The notes beneath the pieces were generated by a model. The model was not told where the DNA came from. It did not search any database and saw only the letters and a program-made list of their open reading frames with translations. Positions 52,692 through 61,504 of a stretch of 64,000 bases of DNA are shown in pieces (position 1 is the first letter of the stretch; each line of letters begins with the position of its first letter). Source of the DNA: Solibacillus sp. FSL H8-0523 (GTDB taxonomy: Bacteria; Bacillota; Bacilli; Bacillales_A; Planococcaceae). Made by a program: the position numbers and the translations under genes. Location: assembly GCF_038051985.1 (NCBI RefSeq), contig NZ_CP150291.1, positions 1,860,001 through 1,924,000 on the forward strand, given 5' to 3'.

Positions 52692-53531
52692 CTAAAGAAT
52701 ATTGTGTATTAACTCGAGCATTCGCTCTTCAAAATCAGCATGTCCCCAATACAACATGGCATGTTCAATACTTTCGTTGGCTACTAAATGCTGCACTAAA
52801 ACATAGGCAATATAATAACCAATTCGGCTATAGCCAAAAGTCTGACCGCCATTTATTGAAAACCATTCTTTAAATATTTCTGCGAATGTTTTTTGTTGCA
52901 AGTCCTGCAAAAAAGCAGTGACAATGCTTGCTTTATTGTCTTCACAAAATGTAAGCCATTCTGGGTCACGTTTATAAGCAAAATAAATATCTTGGTCAAC
53001 ATTTACTACGAGTGTGGATAAATAAGTTGCCACGCCTTCTTGCAACAGCCAGGTGAAGGGGCTTGACCATTGGATATCCTTTGCTTCAATCCCATGATAC
53101 GTAGTGAATAAATGGTGAGTTGCATGACCAAATTCATGAGCTATAATTACGTGAAGTCCATTTTCATCTGGTTCAAACTTTTCGACACAAAAGGCAACAT
53201 GAGGGTCCATAGAAAGATATGTATAGGCATTTGATCCACCTAGACCAACAAAAATGTAAGTATCTTTGGTAAATTTTATTGGAAAACGTTTTTCGTATGC
53301 CTGTGTAATTTGTGGCGTTAACGATATAAACTTCTGCGTAATCCACTGCATTTGTTGGACCATTTTAGGATGGGTAATTAACGCATGCTCAAGTTTATTT
53401 TCTTTCTTATAACAATGATGTTCGAAATAATAATTGTAGATATCTGGATACTCATTAAAGTAATTTTCATAGTAATCTTTTGAAGGCTCATATAAATTTA
53501 GAAATGGACTAGCTAAATCGTAAATTTTCAT
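52692..53531 (-). CDS. Putative zinc metallopeptidase
   Basis: The protein of about 279 residues contains the zinc-protease motif HEFGH in HVIIAHEFGHATHH (near 130-143). A downstream Glu in TWLLQEGVATYLS is at the right place to be the third zinc ligand, giving a gluzincin-like layout. There is no signal peptide, so it would act in the cytoplasm. The target is unknown. The start is set at ATG 53531, nine bases after TTGGAGA; a few upstream codons remain open but lack a site. Confidence 0.78.
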   Translation of the reverse strand: MKIYDLASPFLNLYEPSKDYYENYFNEYPDIYNYYFEHHCYKKENKLEHALITHPKMVQQMQWITQKFISLTPQITQAYEKRFPIKFTKDTYIFVGLGGSNAYTYLSMDPHVAFCVEKFEPDENGLHVIIAHEFGHATHHLFTTYHGIEAKDIQWSSPFTWLLQEGVATYLSTLVVNVDQDIYFAYKRDPEWLTFCEDNKASIVTAFLQDLQQKTFAEIFKEWFSINGGQTFGYSRIGYYIAYVLVQHLVANESIEHAMLYWGHADFEERMLELIHNIL

Positions 53532-53611
53532 GAAATTTTCTCCAATCAAGTTTTATTATTAATTTCTTTAAAATCCCGTATAATTCCTATAAAGGTTTCC
53601 AAGTATCAGCA

Positions 53612-54319
53612 TTAGTCAGCTTTTAGGGACCCCAAAAATTGCGCCGGGATTTCGATTTCGACGACTTGTTCTTCAAAAAGTACACGGTACGCTTTTGCAT
53701 CTGGTCGTGAGCTGACAACTTTATATAATTCAAGCTCCTTATAATGAACAGCAACCCCATCATCTAACGCAATCCCTGCTTGTATACTGCTAGTTTCAAC
53801 AAGCTTCTGATACGCAGGCCTTCTGTCCGCCTCACCATCATAATGTGGACAACAGCTCCCATTTAAAAATCCCAGGCATTTAATTGGTTCGAGTCCATCC
53901 CCAAATGAATCGGTCACACCTTCATCAAACCAACAAATCGCACCGGCACTAATGCCTGCTAAAATGACACCTTCGTTCCATGCTTTTTTTAAAATCCTAT
54001 CTAGGTCCCATTCCTTCCACAAAGCTAACAGATTTTTCGTATTGCCACCGCCAACATAAATAATATCTTGTAGTAAAATAAAGCGCTCTAGGTCGCGCGT
54101 AGGCGGTGAAAATAATGACAGGTGAGAAGGGTGACAGTTTTGCTCGTTAAAAAAATCATAGAATCTTTTAATATAGTTGTCAGCATCACCACTAGCAGTA
54201 GGTATAAAGCAAATTTTCGGTTTCACTTTATCCACTTGGTTTAAGATATATAGATCTAATAATGGATTGTCCGGTTCCATGGAAAAACCGCCACCACCCA
54301 TTGCAATAATTTGTCTCAT
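53612..54319 (-). CDS. Peptidase E-like protein (family S51)
   Basis: The 235-residue protein has the class I glutamine amidotransferase-like fold of peptidase E, which cleaves Asp-X dipeptides in known members. The nucleophile Ser lies in ILAGISAGAICWF, near 115. The start MRQIIAMGGGGFSMEPDNPL and the late GIALDDGVAVHY are typical. TTGGAGG lies eight bases before the ATG. It is the last gene of a tight minus-strand run. Confidence 0.88.
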   Translation of the reverse strand: MRQIIAMGGGGFSMEPDNPLLDLYILNQVDKVKPKICFIPTASGDADNYIKRFYDFFNEQNCHPSHLSLFSPPTRDLERFILLQDIIYVGGGNTKNLLALWKEWDLDRILKKAWNEGVILAGISAGAICWFDEGVTDSFGDGLEPIKCLGFLNGSCCPHYDGEADRRPAYQKLVETSSIQAGIALDDGVAVHYKELELYKVVSSRPDAKAYRVLFEEQVVEIEIPAQFLGSLKAD

Positions 54320-54354
54320 TATGATTCCTCCAAGTTTTAAGTCGTGAACATTTC

Positions 54355-54828
54355 TTAAAAATCATGCAACTGCCTTATAAAATCCACCCGCACATACGTC
54401 TTGTCATACGTCGTGCCATCTTCATAATAGTAGATGGCACTTTTTTCGTATGGTTCACAAATGGCGTTGTAGCCAAGGTTGGTCACGAGCTGTACCATTT
54501 TTGGGTTTTCAATTGGATCCACACTGACGAAAACTTCATCATAGTCTCGTGCAACGGCTAGCTGTTCGCGATAGGCAATGAGAGCCTGACCCATTCCACG
54601 ATGGCGAAATCCAGGTTTAACATAAAGGTCACTCAGCTTCGGAATTAATGGGCCATTTAATTTAAGAACTCCAAAGCCTACAAGCTCATGTTCCACCTGC
54701 GCAACGGCTAAATAAGCCTGCCCGTCTAGTTGCAGCTGAAGATAGTTTGTGAATAATTGTTCGGTATTTCGAATGGTGCATAATGCCTTTAAATCGGCAT
54801 CATTTGCAAGACGTATTTGGACATTCAT
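54355..54828 (-). CDS. GNAT-family N-acetyltransferase
   Basis: The 157-residue protein shows the GNAT pattern with IRLANDADLKALCTIRNTEQ at the start and the acetyl-CoA loop PGFRHRGMGQALIAYREQL. The tail (YYYEDGTTYDKTYVRVDF) is beta-rich. The substrate is unknown. Its start lies four bases after the DUF2785 gene stop, so the two are co-transcribed. Confidence 0.86.
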   Translation of the reverse strand: MNVQIRLANDADLKALCTIRNTEQLFTNYLQLQLDGQAYLAVAQVEHELVGFGVLKLNGPLIPKLSDLYVKPGFRHRGMGQALIAYREQLAVARDYDEVFVSVDPIENPKMVQLVTNLGYNAICEPYEKSAIYYYEDGTTYDKTYVRVDFIRQLHDF

Positions 54829-54832
54829 CCTA

Positions 54833-55633
54833 TCAAACCTCTATTTTTGAATAATTGATATACGTTTTGAAAATCCAATTAGTGATCGTTTCATATTGCT
54901 GGCGGCGTATGAAATGCCCATATAGTGACAGCATGAATTTTTTAATATTCCAGTGTATACGGTAATGTTTTAAATGCTCATCGTGCTTTGCTTGTGATAG
55001 TTTTTCAAGCCAATGAAGTAAGTCCGCTTCGGTTAATCCCTTATCTAATAACGCATCAATGACCGCTAGCATGCGCTCGTCTTCTTTATCGATATATGCA
55101 TAATCCGTGCATAAACATTTTTCTAGTATTGCAAGTACGGTATTTACAGTAGTAACCTCAGAAAAGAGGGGATGTGAGACAGCGCGCGCGAGTAAATCAC
55201 TGCCATGTGCCACACTATGCGCCCAGCCTTTGTTTTCAATATAGCCACGGTAATCATGCTCGAACTTTAAGTAATCGATACTTTTAGTGAGCACATGCGC
55301 TGCTAACGCGTGTGATAAAAATCGGTTGTCACAATCCTTATTTAAAACTAACTGAATGGCAAGTGCCGAAAAGGAGCGCGTTAATACCGCATCACCTTGA
55401 CGCTCGTTCAGATTGAAAAAAAGGTACTCGTCGTCACAGCACGTAGTTGCAATTAACGTTAGCTCCGCATCTGTTAAATGGTCATTCAAAATAAGCTCAC
55501 AAAAGCCACTATAAATCAGTGTATCGCGAATGTATGGATCAGGATGGCCGATCTGATCTAGCATGTATGTAAGCAATTGACCTAGATGATCGCTGTTACT
55601 AATTTGTTTTAGTGCTTCAATAGTTGAATTCAT
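54833..55633 (-). CDS. DUF2785-domain protein
   Basis: The 266-residue helical protein matches DUF2785, with the mark GWAHSVAHGSDLLARAVSHP near 137-156 and an acidic helical N-terminal half. The function is not known. It begins two bases after the hydrolase gene stop and ends four bases before the next GNAT gene, so it sits inside an operon. GAAAGGAATC precedes the ATG. Confidence 0.85.
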   Translation of the reverse strand: MNSTIEALKQISNSDHLGQLLTYMLDQIGHPDPYIRDTLIYSGFCELILNDHLTDAELTLIATTCCDDEYLFFNLNERQGDAVLTRSFSALAIQLVLNKDCDNRFLSHALAAHVLTKSIDYLKFEHDYRGYIENKGWAHSVAHGSDLLARAVSHPLFSEVTTVNTVLAILEKCLCTDYAYIDKEDERMLAVIDALLDKGLTEADLLHWLEKLSQAKHDEHLKHYRIHWNIKKFMLSLYGHFIRRQQYETITNWIFKTYINYSKIEV

Positions 55634-55635
55634 GA

Positions 55636-56430
55636 TTAAGATTCCTTTCCATATGGAGTTTCATAAAATTTTTGTAAAATCACTGCAAGCTCTGCCGTAT
55701 TTGTTAAGGGTAAGTAATGCTGTCCATACTGAAGAAATGTTACATGGGCATGTGGAAAATGTTTTTTAAAATCTATCACTTTTGATTTAGAGAAATCATC
55801 CGCAGAGGCCTCCGCGATTACGAGCTGTAAAGATATATCAGTTTGCTTTAAGCAATAGTTTGTTGTTAAAAGCTCCTTAGACAGTGCGTTGTAAGCTATT
55901 TCATCACAATGATGTGCATAAAAATCGTTATGCAAAATATAATTGCCTAAAAAGTATTGCTCAAAATGTTCATAGGCTTGCTTTTCTAAATTTGGCATCG
56001 AATAGGTCTGTTCGTGAATGGCAGCGGCGATATCATCAAAGTTTTCAATGTTTGCTGCAAGCGCAACTTCCTCATGCACTTCACTACGTTCGCCTAAAAA
56101 ATAGTGGCCACCATCTAACAACGTAAGTGATTGAACTTTTTGAGGGAAGAGATCAGCAAATTCCTGAATCGCCCATGCCCCTAAAGAACTGCCAATAAAA
56201 TGTGCCTGATTGATATGTTGTTCAACTAGCACTTCATGAATCAATTGACAAAATGCTGGAATAGAATAATCGGCTAATTGTTGTTTGTGGCTACCAGGCA
56301 AATCAAAAACAATCCATTTTACATCGTTCATATAATTTGCTAGGGGAATAAACATTTCTTTGCGTTCTCCCAGTGCAGGGATAGCAACGATCGTAGTCGT
56401 ACTCGTGTTATTGCCGTAAATTGTCCACAT
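55636..56430 (-). CDS. Alpha/beta-fold hydrolase
   Basis: The 264-residue protein has the serine hydrolase fold, with the nucleophile in FIGSSLGAWAIQEF (near 84-97), a likely acid in VIAEASADDFS and the His in QYGQHYLPL. It resembles small esterase/lipase-like enzymes; the substrate is unknown. TTGGAG lies nine bases before the ATG. It is the second gene of the minus-strand run from 57312 to 53612. Confidence 0.84.
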   Translation of the reverse strand: MWTIYGNNTSTTTIVAIPALGERKEMFIPLANYMNDVKWIVFDLPGSHKQQLADYSIPAFCQLIHEVLVEQHINQAHFIGSSLGAWAIQEFADLFPQKVQSLTLLDGGHYFLGERSEVHEEVALAANIENFDDIAAAIHEQTYSMPNLEKQAYEHFEQYFLGNYILHNDFYAHHCDEIAYNALSKELLTTNYCLKQTDISLQLVIAEASADDFSKSKVIDFKKHFPHAHVTFLQYGQHYLPLTNTAELAVILQKFYETPYGKES

Positions 56431-56445
56431 TGTCAGTTCTCCAAT

Positions 56446-57312
56446 CTATACGTTTAGCACATAACTTAACAGCGCATCTTGCTTTTGAAAGCCTGTTTTG
56501 TAATAAAGGCTATTGGCTTCGGTATTCATGTTATTGACCGTTAATGTCACTTGCGTAATGGCTTCGTTTTTAAAAATCAGTGTTAACGCCTCTTTTAGCA
56601 GTTGCTTACCAAGACCTTGTCCGCGGTATTCAGGCGCAATGGCGATAAATTCTAAATGCGTGGAGTGAAGTGTGTCATTCATTTCAAAATAGGCATAGCC
56701 CTTTACGAGTTGCTGTTCTTTTAAAACAATCAGCTGATGCTGGCTATTATGAAGCTTTTCTGCAATTGTTTTCGCACTATAGTATGCATTCGGAAAAGCA
56801 TGTGCATGAATGGCTTCAAATTGTGCAAAATCCGTGTCACTATATAGGTCACTCTGTATTGCTTCAAGTTGTTGAAACGCATCTTTGGGTAATGTTAAAT
56901 ACAATTCATCACTCGATTTTTGGGCATGAATCGTTTCCATGAATTGCTGTTGAAATATATTTTCTACATTAATGAAAAACAAAAATTCCTTTATTTGCGT
57001 TAGTCCCTCAGTCACAAAATGCCAAAGCTGTAGCTGATTTTCCATCTGTTGCTCTCTTGAGAATGGCCCCCAAACCTCTGCAATCCCATCATAAACATCA
57101 AAGCCAATAAGCCCCGTGATTGCATTATCATGACGCGATACAAAGACGTTTACATGTTCATTTTCAATAAAATCTTCATGCAAATCACTTAATATATCTT
57201 CTTTGTCCGTCCCGCAATAGCCAATATGAAATTTCTTATTCATGTTGAGGGAGGCAATAAATTGAGCTGCTTCGTCTAATTGGTCGATAGTTAATTGTTC
57301 AAATGTTGTCAT
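56446..57312 (-). CDS. Tandem GNAT acetyltransferase
   Basis: The 288-residue protein has two GNAT-like halves. The C-terminal half (about 150-288) has the clear acetyl-CoA loop APEYRGQGLGKQLLKEAL and the closing NTEANSLYYKTGFQ. The N-terminal half is more diverged. It heads a minus-strand run of five genes: this one, a hydrolase, DUF2785, GNAT and peptidase E. TAGGAG lies nine bases before the ATG. Confidence 0.82.
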   Translation of the reverse strand: MTTFEQLTIDQLDEAAQFIASLNMNKKFHIGYCGTDKEDILSDLHEDFIENEHVNVFVSRHDNAITGLIGFDVYDGIAEVWGPFSREQQMENQLQLWHFVTEGLTQIKEFLFFINVENIFQQQFMETIHAQKSSDELYLTLPKDAFQQLEAIQSDLYSDTDFAQFEAIHAHAFPNAYYSAKTIAEKLHNSQHQLIVLKEQQLVKGYAYFEMNDTLHSTHLEFIAIAPEYRGQGLGKQLLKEALTLIFKNEAITQVTLTVNNMNTEANSLYYKTGFQKQDALLSYVLNV

Positions 57313-57464
57313 GTTAAAACTCCTATTCTGTCTTTGGTGGAAGGAAATACGTCACATTGGGCGTTAATAATTTATTTTGTTCATCCTATACCTCCCAAAA
57401 CTTGTTTTGAAATAGTATAGCAAAAAATGGAATCTTATATTTTCAATCAAAACGACTAAATTAA

Positions 57465-57542
57465 TAAACAAAATCATCTTCCGTTTGTTTTATTGTGAAT
57501 TAACTAAATTTTGTTTACAAATAAACAAACATATAGTATAAA
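57465..57542 (+). promoter_or_regulatory. Promoter and palindromic operators of the DUF2087 regulator gene
   Basis: TTTACA (57514-57519) and TATAAA (57537-57542) are 17 bp apart. The perfect inverted repeat TTTGTTTA/TAAACAAA (57510-57517 and 57522-57529) covers the -35. A second, looser pair of the same half-sites in the opposite orientation (57465-57472 and 57484-57492) lies just upstream. The arrangement suggests repressor or autoregulator binding. Confidence 0.55.
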
Positions 57543-57562
57543 TGTTTATAGAGGTGATTATT

Positions 57563-58291
57563 TTGGATATTCAAAATATTTCGGTAGATTCATTGCTGCA
57601 TGGTTATGAACTTCATGAGGATGGGTATGAATGCTTGTTTTGCAGCATAACATTTGCCCTTCATGAGGTGTTCCCACATGAAGGCCGCTTTTTCACGGCG
57701 GAGGGCATGATGAAGCAGCACATTGAACACGTACATACATCGCCATTTCATGCGCTACTTGAGTTAGATAAAAAGGTGACGGGGCTATCCGATGTGCAAA
57801 TAGATATGCTGCAATACTTTTTTGAAGGAAAGTCGGATCAAGAAATTGTCGCGGAAAGTAATTTAACGAGTGTATCTACTGTTCGCCAGCATCGTTTCAA
57901 ACTACGAGAAAAAGAAAAGCAGGCGAAAATTTTTTTAGCACTTATGCAGCTTATGAAAAATCCAGAACAGTATCAGGTTCATAAAGGGGCGAGACAAGTG
58001 GACGAACGTTATAGTATTGAAGAAAAAGAACGAGAAAAAGTATTAGCAACGTATTTTAAAAATGGCTTAGACGGAGCGATTGACACGATTCCAAGTAAGG
58101 AAAAGAAAAAGCTCATTATCTTACAGCATATTTTACAGCGCTTTGAGAAGGCAAAACATTATAGCGAAAAAGAAGTAAATGACATTTTGAAGACGGTCAA
58201 TGCCGATTTTGTTTCGCTGCGAAGACATTTGATTGAGTATGGTTTCATGGAGCGTAGCAATGATGGGGCAGCGTACTGGGTGAAAAAATAG
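57563..58291 (+). CDS. DUF2087-type transcriptional regulator
   Basis: The protein of about 242 residues has three parts. The N-terminus carries a Cys2His2-like cluster (CLFC near 24-27 and HIEHVH near 53-58) that could bind zinc. A LuxR-like helix-turn-helix follows (about 76-110, with LSDVQIDMLQYFFEGKSDQE). The DUF2087 domain (about 155-242) ends in EYGFMERSNDGAAYWVK. It is probably a DNA-binding regulator. The start is TTG 57563, six bases after GAGGTG; the ATG at 57542 falls inside the -10 and cannot be used. Confidence 0.85.
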   Translation: MDIQNISVDSLLHGYELHEDGYECLFCSITFALHEVFPHEGRFFTAEGMMKQHIEHVHTSPFHALLELDKKVTGLSDVQIDMLQYFFEGKSDQEIVAESNLTSVSTVRQHRFKLREKEKQAKIFLALMQLMKNPEQYQVHKGARQVDERYSIEEKEREKVLATYFKNGLDGAIDTIPSKEKKKLIILQHILQRFEKAKHYSEKEVNDILKTVNADFVSLRRHLIEYGFMERSNDGAAYWVKK

Positions 58292-58303
58292 GGGGATTTG
58301 GTT

Positions 58304-58651
58304 ATGAAAGTGGAATTGACGCGTTACCGTGTAAAGCCAGGTAAATCTTCTAAGGTGGAAGAATGGTTAAATTTTTTAAATGAAAATATGGAAGATGTGC
58401 TTGTGACATTAGAAGGCGAAAAAATGTATGTGGAAACGATTTTTCATGAAATATTGAATGGTGAAGAGTTTCTCTATTGGTATTCGGTTCGCGGAGAAGG
58501 TGGCGTGAATGTTGATGATTCAACACATTGGATCGATTTAAAACATCTTGAATACTGGGATGAATGTATTGATGAGCAGTTTGGTTCAGTAGATTTAAAC
58601 ACAAAAGTCGTCATGATTCCAAAACAAGTTCGAGCGAGTATGGATTTTTAA
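58304..58651 (+). CDS. DUF6176-like protein
   Basis: The 115-residue protein looks like an alpha/beta-barrel dimer fold. The start VELTRYRVKPGKSSKVEEWL and the later HWIDLKHLEYWDECID fit DUF6176. Function unknown. AGGGGG lies nine bases before ATG 58304. It starts 12 bases after the regulator gene and is probably in the same operon, so it may be under its control. Confidence 0.75.
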   Translation: MKVELTRYRVKPGKSSKVEEWLNFLNENMEDVLVTLEGEKMYVETIFHEILNGEEFLYWYSVRGEGGVNVDDSTHWIDLKHLEYWDECIDEQFGSVDLNTKVVMIPKQVRASMDF

Positions 58652-58659
58652 TAGATAAA

Positions 58660-58692
58660 GCCAGTTGGAAATGTAAATCCAGCTGGCATTTA
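58660..58692. terminator. Hairpin between convergent genes
   Basis: GCCAGTTGGA (58660-58669) pairs with TCCAGCTGGC (58678-58687) with one wobble pair. It lies between the DUF6176-like gene and the convergent membrane-protein gene. The T-run is short. Confidence 0.55.
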
Positions 58693-58693
58693 G

Positions 58694-58960
58694 TCATTCA
58701 ACGTTTTTAAGTGTTTGATACCACGCATAAATCGATATCGGCAAGCACACCGCAAATAAAATCCCGCCAATTACTAGCGCGCTAATTTGAAAACTATTCA
58801 TCATATAGATATACACATTCGTATCTATCATGCCGCCTGGTTGACGTTGTAGCCAAAAATTACTGAAAGATTTACCGATTGATCCACTAAAGGCGACGAG
58901 CACAACACCACAAATGGCTAATATCAAACTTAAGTTTAATAATCGCTTTTCCTTTGTCAT
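58694..58960 (-). CDS. Small two-segment membrane protein
   Basis: The 88-residue protein has two membrane segments (about 9-28 and 58-80), with an external loop of about 28 residues between them. I do not recognise a family. GTGGAGG lies before the ATG. It is flanked by a hairpin and an ECF sigma gene in the opposite direction. Confidence 0.7.
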   Translation of the reverse strand: MTKEKRLLNLSLILAICGVVLVAFSGSIGKSFSNFWLQRQPGGMIDTNVYIYMMNSFQISALVIGGILFAVCLPISIYAWYQTLKNVE

Positions 58961-59124
58961 AACGAACCTCCACTTCTCTAATAGTGTATAATAATTTGTA
59001 AAAAAAGGGAACTTGTGTTGGGTGAAGAATGCTATTGAAAGACGTAGCGGTAAATGGGGTTATTCATGAAAAGAATATTAATTTTATTTACCGTAATATT
59101 ATTTCCACAAAATTTAAACAGCGC

Positions 59125-59150
59125 AAACTTTTTTTAATCGAGCCTCGTTA
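59125..59150 (+). promoter_or_regulatory. ECF-type promoter of the first sigma gene
   Basis: CAAAC (59124-59128) and CGTTA (59146-59150) are separated by 17 bases, which fits the AAC/CGT pattern of Bacillus ECF sigma promoters. It lies just upstream of the sigma gene, as expected for autoregulation. Confidence 0.45.
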
Positions 59151-59172
59151 ACAGTATAAGGAAGGGGTGAGT

Positions 59173-59709
59173 GTGTCGCGTGAACAACAATTGGAACATT
59201 TAATAAAAAACCATACAGAAAATTTATTGCGTATTGCCTACTACTATACCAAAAATGCGCAATCAGCCGAAGATATTGTGCAAGATGTATTCATCACATT
59301 TCATTTTAAAGCAAACTACGTAGAGCAAGGCGAAATCGGAGCCTATTTAGCAAAAATGACGATTAATAAATCAAAGGATTACTTGAAAAGATGGGCTTAT
59401 CGCACACATTTATTAAAGGATAAATTCGAGATTTTTAAACGTACGACGCATGAAAAAGAGTTAGTCACCCGGCATGAACAGCAATTAATCGAACAAGCCA
59501 TTTTAGCATTGCCGCTCAAATGGAGAGAGCCGATTATGTATTTTTATTTTGAAGAGATGAAAATAAAAGATATTGCCGATTTACTTGAAATCCCTGAAAG
59601 TACGGTAAAAACAAGGCTTAAGAAGGCTAAGCAACTACTGAAAAATGAACTGGCTAATGAAGATTGGGAGGTGCTGACGCATGACGAAGAAACCATTGTT
59701 CGGGATTGA
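59173..59709 (+). CDS. ECF RNA polymerase sigma factor (SigM/SigX-like)
   Basis: The 178-residue protein has sigma region 2 (about 10-75, SAEDIVQDVFITFHF) and region 4 (about 110-165, LPLKWREPIMYFYFEEMKIK and STVKTRLKKAKQLL) and nothing else, as in ECF factors. It would direct polymerase to envelope-stress promoters. The start is set at GTG 59173 behind AAGGAAGGGG; a GTG two codons earlier overlaps that motif. Its end overlaps the next gene by 29 bases, a membrane protein that fits an anti-sigma factor. Confidence 0.92.
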   Translation: MSREQQLEHLIKNHTENLLRIAYYYTKNAQSAEDIVQDVFITFHFKANYVEQGEIGAYLAKMTINKSKDYLKRWAYRTHLLKDKFEIFKRTTHEKELVTRHEQQLIEQAILALPLKWREPIMYFYFEEMKIKDIADLLEIPESTVKTRLKKAKQLLKNELANEDWEVLTHDEETIVRD

Positions 59710-60331
59710 TACGAAGCAAAGTGCTGCAAGCGTTGAAAAACAGGTGCTACAAGAAGTTCGTACACAGCGGAAAAAGCGTGGGTTTGTCTTACTCCCGACT
59801 GTCATCATTGTGACAGCGATTGCATTATTCCTAGCATTTCAAGTGATGCCGAATTTGCAAAGTGACACAGAAGTTCCTTCAAAATACCAAGTGCCAACTA
59901 CTGTGCTGGATGATGAGTTAATGATCCAAGTAAGCCCGTTAATTGAAAATGACATCTTTTTGAATAATACAAACATCACGCCAGAACAAGAGTTTAAAAG
60001 GGATTATAAAGTTTTGTCCTATCGTTACTATGCAAATAAATTGGAAGGCGAAAAAGTCGAATTTGAGTTATCTCAGCACTGGATTGAATTTTTTCGTGTG
60101 AATTTTGGTGAAGACATCTACGCATGGGGGAGTGGTTCGACTGAAAACAACGCCTCGCAGGATTATGTTGAGGACCATTACCGAATCGTATTTAATGCAA
60201 AAAATATTACGGAGGCCAATTTAAGGGCGGCGCTAGATGAAGTATTTTTTACAGTGCGCTATGAAACTCAGAAAGGTGAAGTTTTTGAGGATAAGTTTCG
60301 CTTAGGTGCTTACTTGGAAATTGTTGAGTAG
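59681..60331 (+). CDS. Probable anti-sigma factor, membrane-anchored
   Basis: The 216-residue protein has a short cytoplasmic N-terminus (about 1-33), one membrane segment (about 35-54) and an extracytoplasmic domain of about 160 residues. That layout and the 29-base overlap with the ECF gene fit a cognate anti-sigma factor. I do not see a classical zinc-binding HCC motif in the N-terminus, so it is not of the ZAS type. GGAGG lies nine bases before the ATG. Confidence 0.75.
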   Translation: MTKKPLFGIDTKQSAASVEKQVLQEVRTQRKKRGFVLLPTVIIVTAIALFLAFQVMPNLQSDTEVPSKYQVPTTVLDDELMIQVSPLIENDIFLNNTNITPEQEFKRDYKVLSYRYYANKLEGEKVEFELSQHWIEFFRVNFGEDIYAWGSGSTENNASQDYVEDHYRIVFNAKNITEANLRAALDEVFFTVRYETQKGEVFEDKFRLGAYLEIVE

Positions 60332-60369
60332 TAAAGCTTCATTGACAAATATTGGAAAACTCAGAGCAC

Positions 60370-60810
60370 CTATGCTTTGGGTTTTATCTTTTGGCTGAAT
60401 TTACAACATTTCAAACCTTCATCAATAAACCAAAAACATAGTGAAACTCCTATAGAAGCAATGAAAATCACTTCATAACTGTTCCAAAAAGCACTGAAAT
60501 CAGTTAATATAATTTGCGTTTCAAAGAGTACCCCTACTATAAATATGAAACTTATTCCAAAAACTAAATGAATTAGTAATGTCCATAAAATGCGATAGTT
60601 TGAAGTGATTGAATTCGTTAGTTTTTCGGACAATAAAGAAATTGGAAACCCATAGAGCAATATCACAGGAAGTGCAATCCAGCTAATAAATAATGCCATT
60701 GGAAAAATTGCTAATACACCTTCTCCATCAATAAAAGCATATACAGTAGCGATTAAAAAAATCGAGCAAATTGTTGAAATAAATAATGTTAAAATTTTTC
60801 TTTTTAACAT
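60370..60810 (-). CDS. Four-segment membrane protein, unknown function
   Basis: The 146-residue protein has membrane segments at about 8-24, 30-52, 75-97 and 108-130. It ends in a short basic tail with a CCKF motif. I do not recognise a family. The start is set at ATG 60810, seven bases after AGGAGG; TTG 60813 is one codon earlier. It is inserted between two ECF modules and reads the opposite way. Confidence 0.7.
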   Translation of the reverse strand: MLKRKILTLFISTICSIFLIATVYAFIDGEGVLAIFPMALFISWIALPVILLYGFPISLLSEKLTNSITSNYRILWTLLIHLVFGISFIFIVGVLFETQIILTDFSAFWNSYEVIFIASIGVSLCFWFIDEGLKCCKFSQKIKPKA

Positions 60811-60920
60811 CAAATCACCTCCTAGTTAAATTTTATAAATAATCTTAATTTTACGCAAATTAAAGGTGGGAAATTCTTATAAGAAAAAACTTTAAAAAAT
60901 AACCATCTTATTAAAATAAT

Positions 60921-60950
60921 TGAAACGTTTTAGCAAGGTGATGCATCTAA
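60921..60950 (+). promoter_or_regulatory. Possible ECF-type promoter of the second sigma gene
   Basis: TGAAAC followed by GTTTT (60921-60931) is a strong match to the -35 of Bacillus ECF promoters. The expected -10 (CGTC/CGTA) is only approximate (GCATC, 60943-60947), so the call is tentative. Confidence 0.35.
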
Positions 60951-60973
60951 CAAGTAAGGAAGGTGGGAGGACG

Positions 60974-61504
60974 TTGACGTATAAATCATTAGTAAACAAA
61001 GCGCAAAAGGGCAATGAACAAGCTTTCATTGAGCTGTTGCAGCATGAAAAAGTGAAATTGTATAAGATGGCTTATTTATATATGAAAAATGAAACCGATG
61101 CACTCGACATTGTGCAGGAAACCGTGGCGCGGGCATTTGCCAATATTCATGCGGTTAAGGAACCGGATTATTTTTCAACTTGGCTAACGAAAATCTGTAT
61201 CAATACCGCACTCGAAAGCATCCGTAAAAATAACAAAATCATTTATATGGAGCAGCCGATTCCCGAAATCGCAGAAGATTTGGCGCTCGATGAAAAAATG
61301 GATTTACTCGAGGCGATTGAACAGCTAGATGAAAAATACAAGACCGTGATTATCCTAAAATATTATCAAGACTTGCCGGTGAAGGACATTGCCGAGCTTT
61401 TAAACTGTCCACAAGGTACGGTCAAAACAAACATACATAGGGCAATTCAACAGTTAAAAAAACAGGTATTAAAAGGAGGGAGCCAATATGGAGAACAATA
61501 TTAA
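60974..61504 (+). CDS. ECF RNA polymerase sigma factor (SigV-like)
   Basis: The 176-residue protein has region 2 (about 12-75, with NETDALDIVQETVARAFANI) and region 4 (about 110-165, LDEKYKTVIILKYYQDLPVK and PQGTVKTNIHRAIQQL). The closest pattern I recall is SigV/SigW-type factors. The start is set at TTG 60974; GGTGGGAGG lies just upstream. ATG 60941 would add eleven residues but has no proper site. It overlaps the downstream DUF4179-type gene by 17 bases. Confidence 0.9.
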   Translation: MTYKSLVNKAQKGNEQAFIELLQHEKVKLYKMAYLYMKNETDALDIVQETVARAFANIHAVKEPDYFSTWLTKICINTALESIRKNNKIIYMEQPIPEIAEDLALDEKMDLLEAIEQLDEKYKTVIILKYYQDLPVKDIAELLNCPQGTVKTNIHRAIQQLKKQVLKGGSQYGEQY

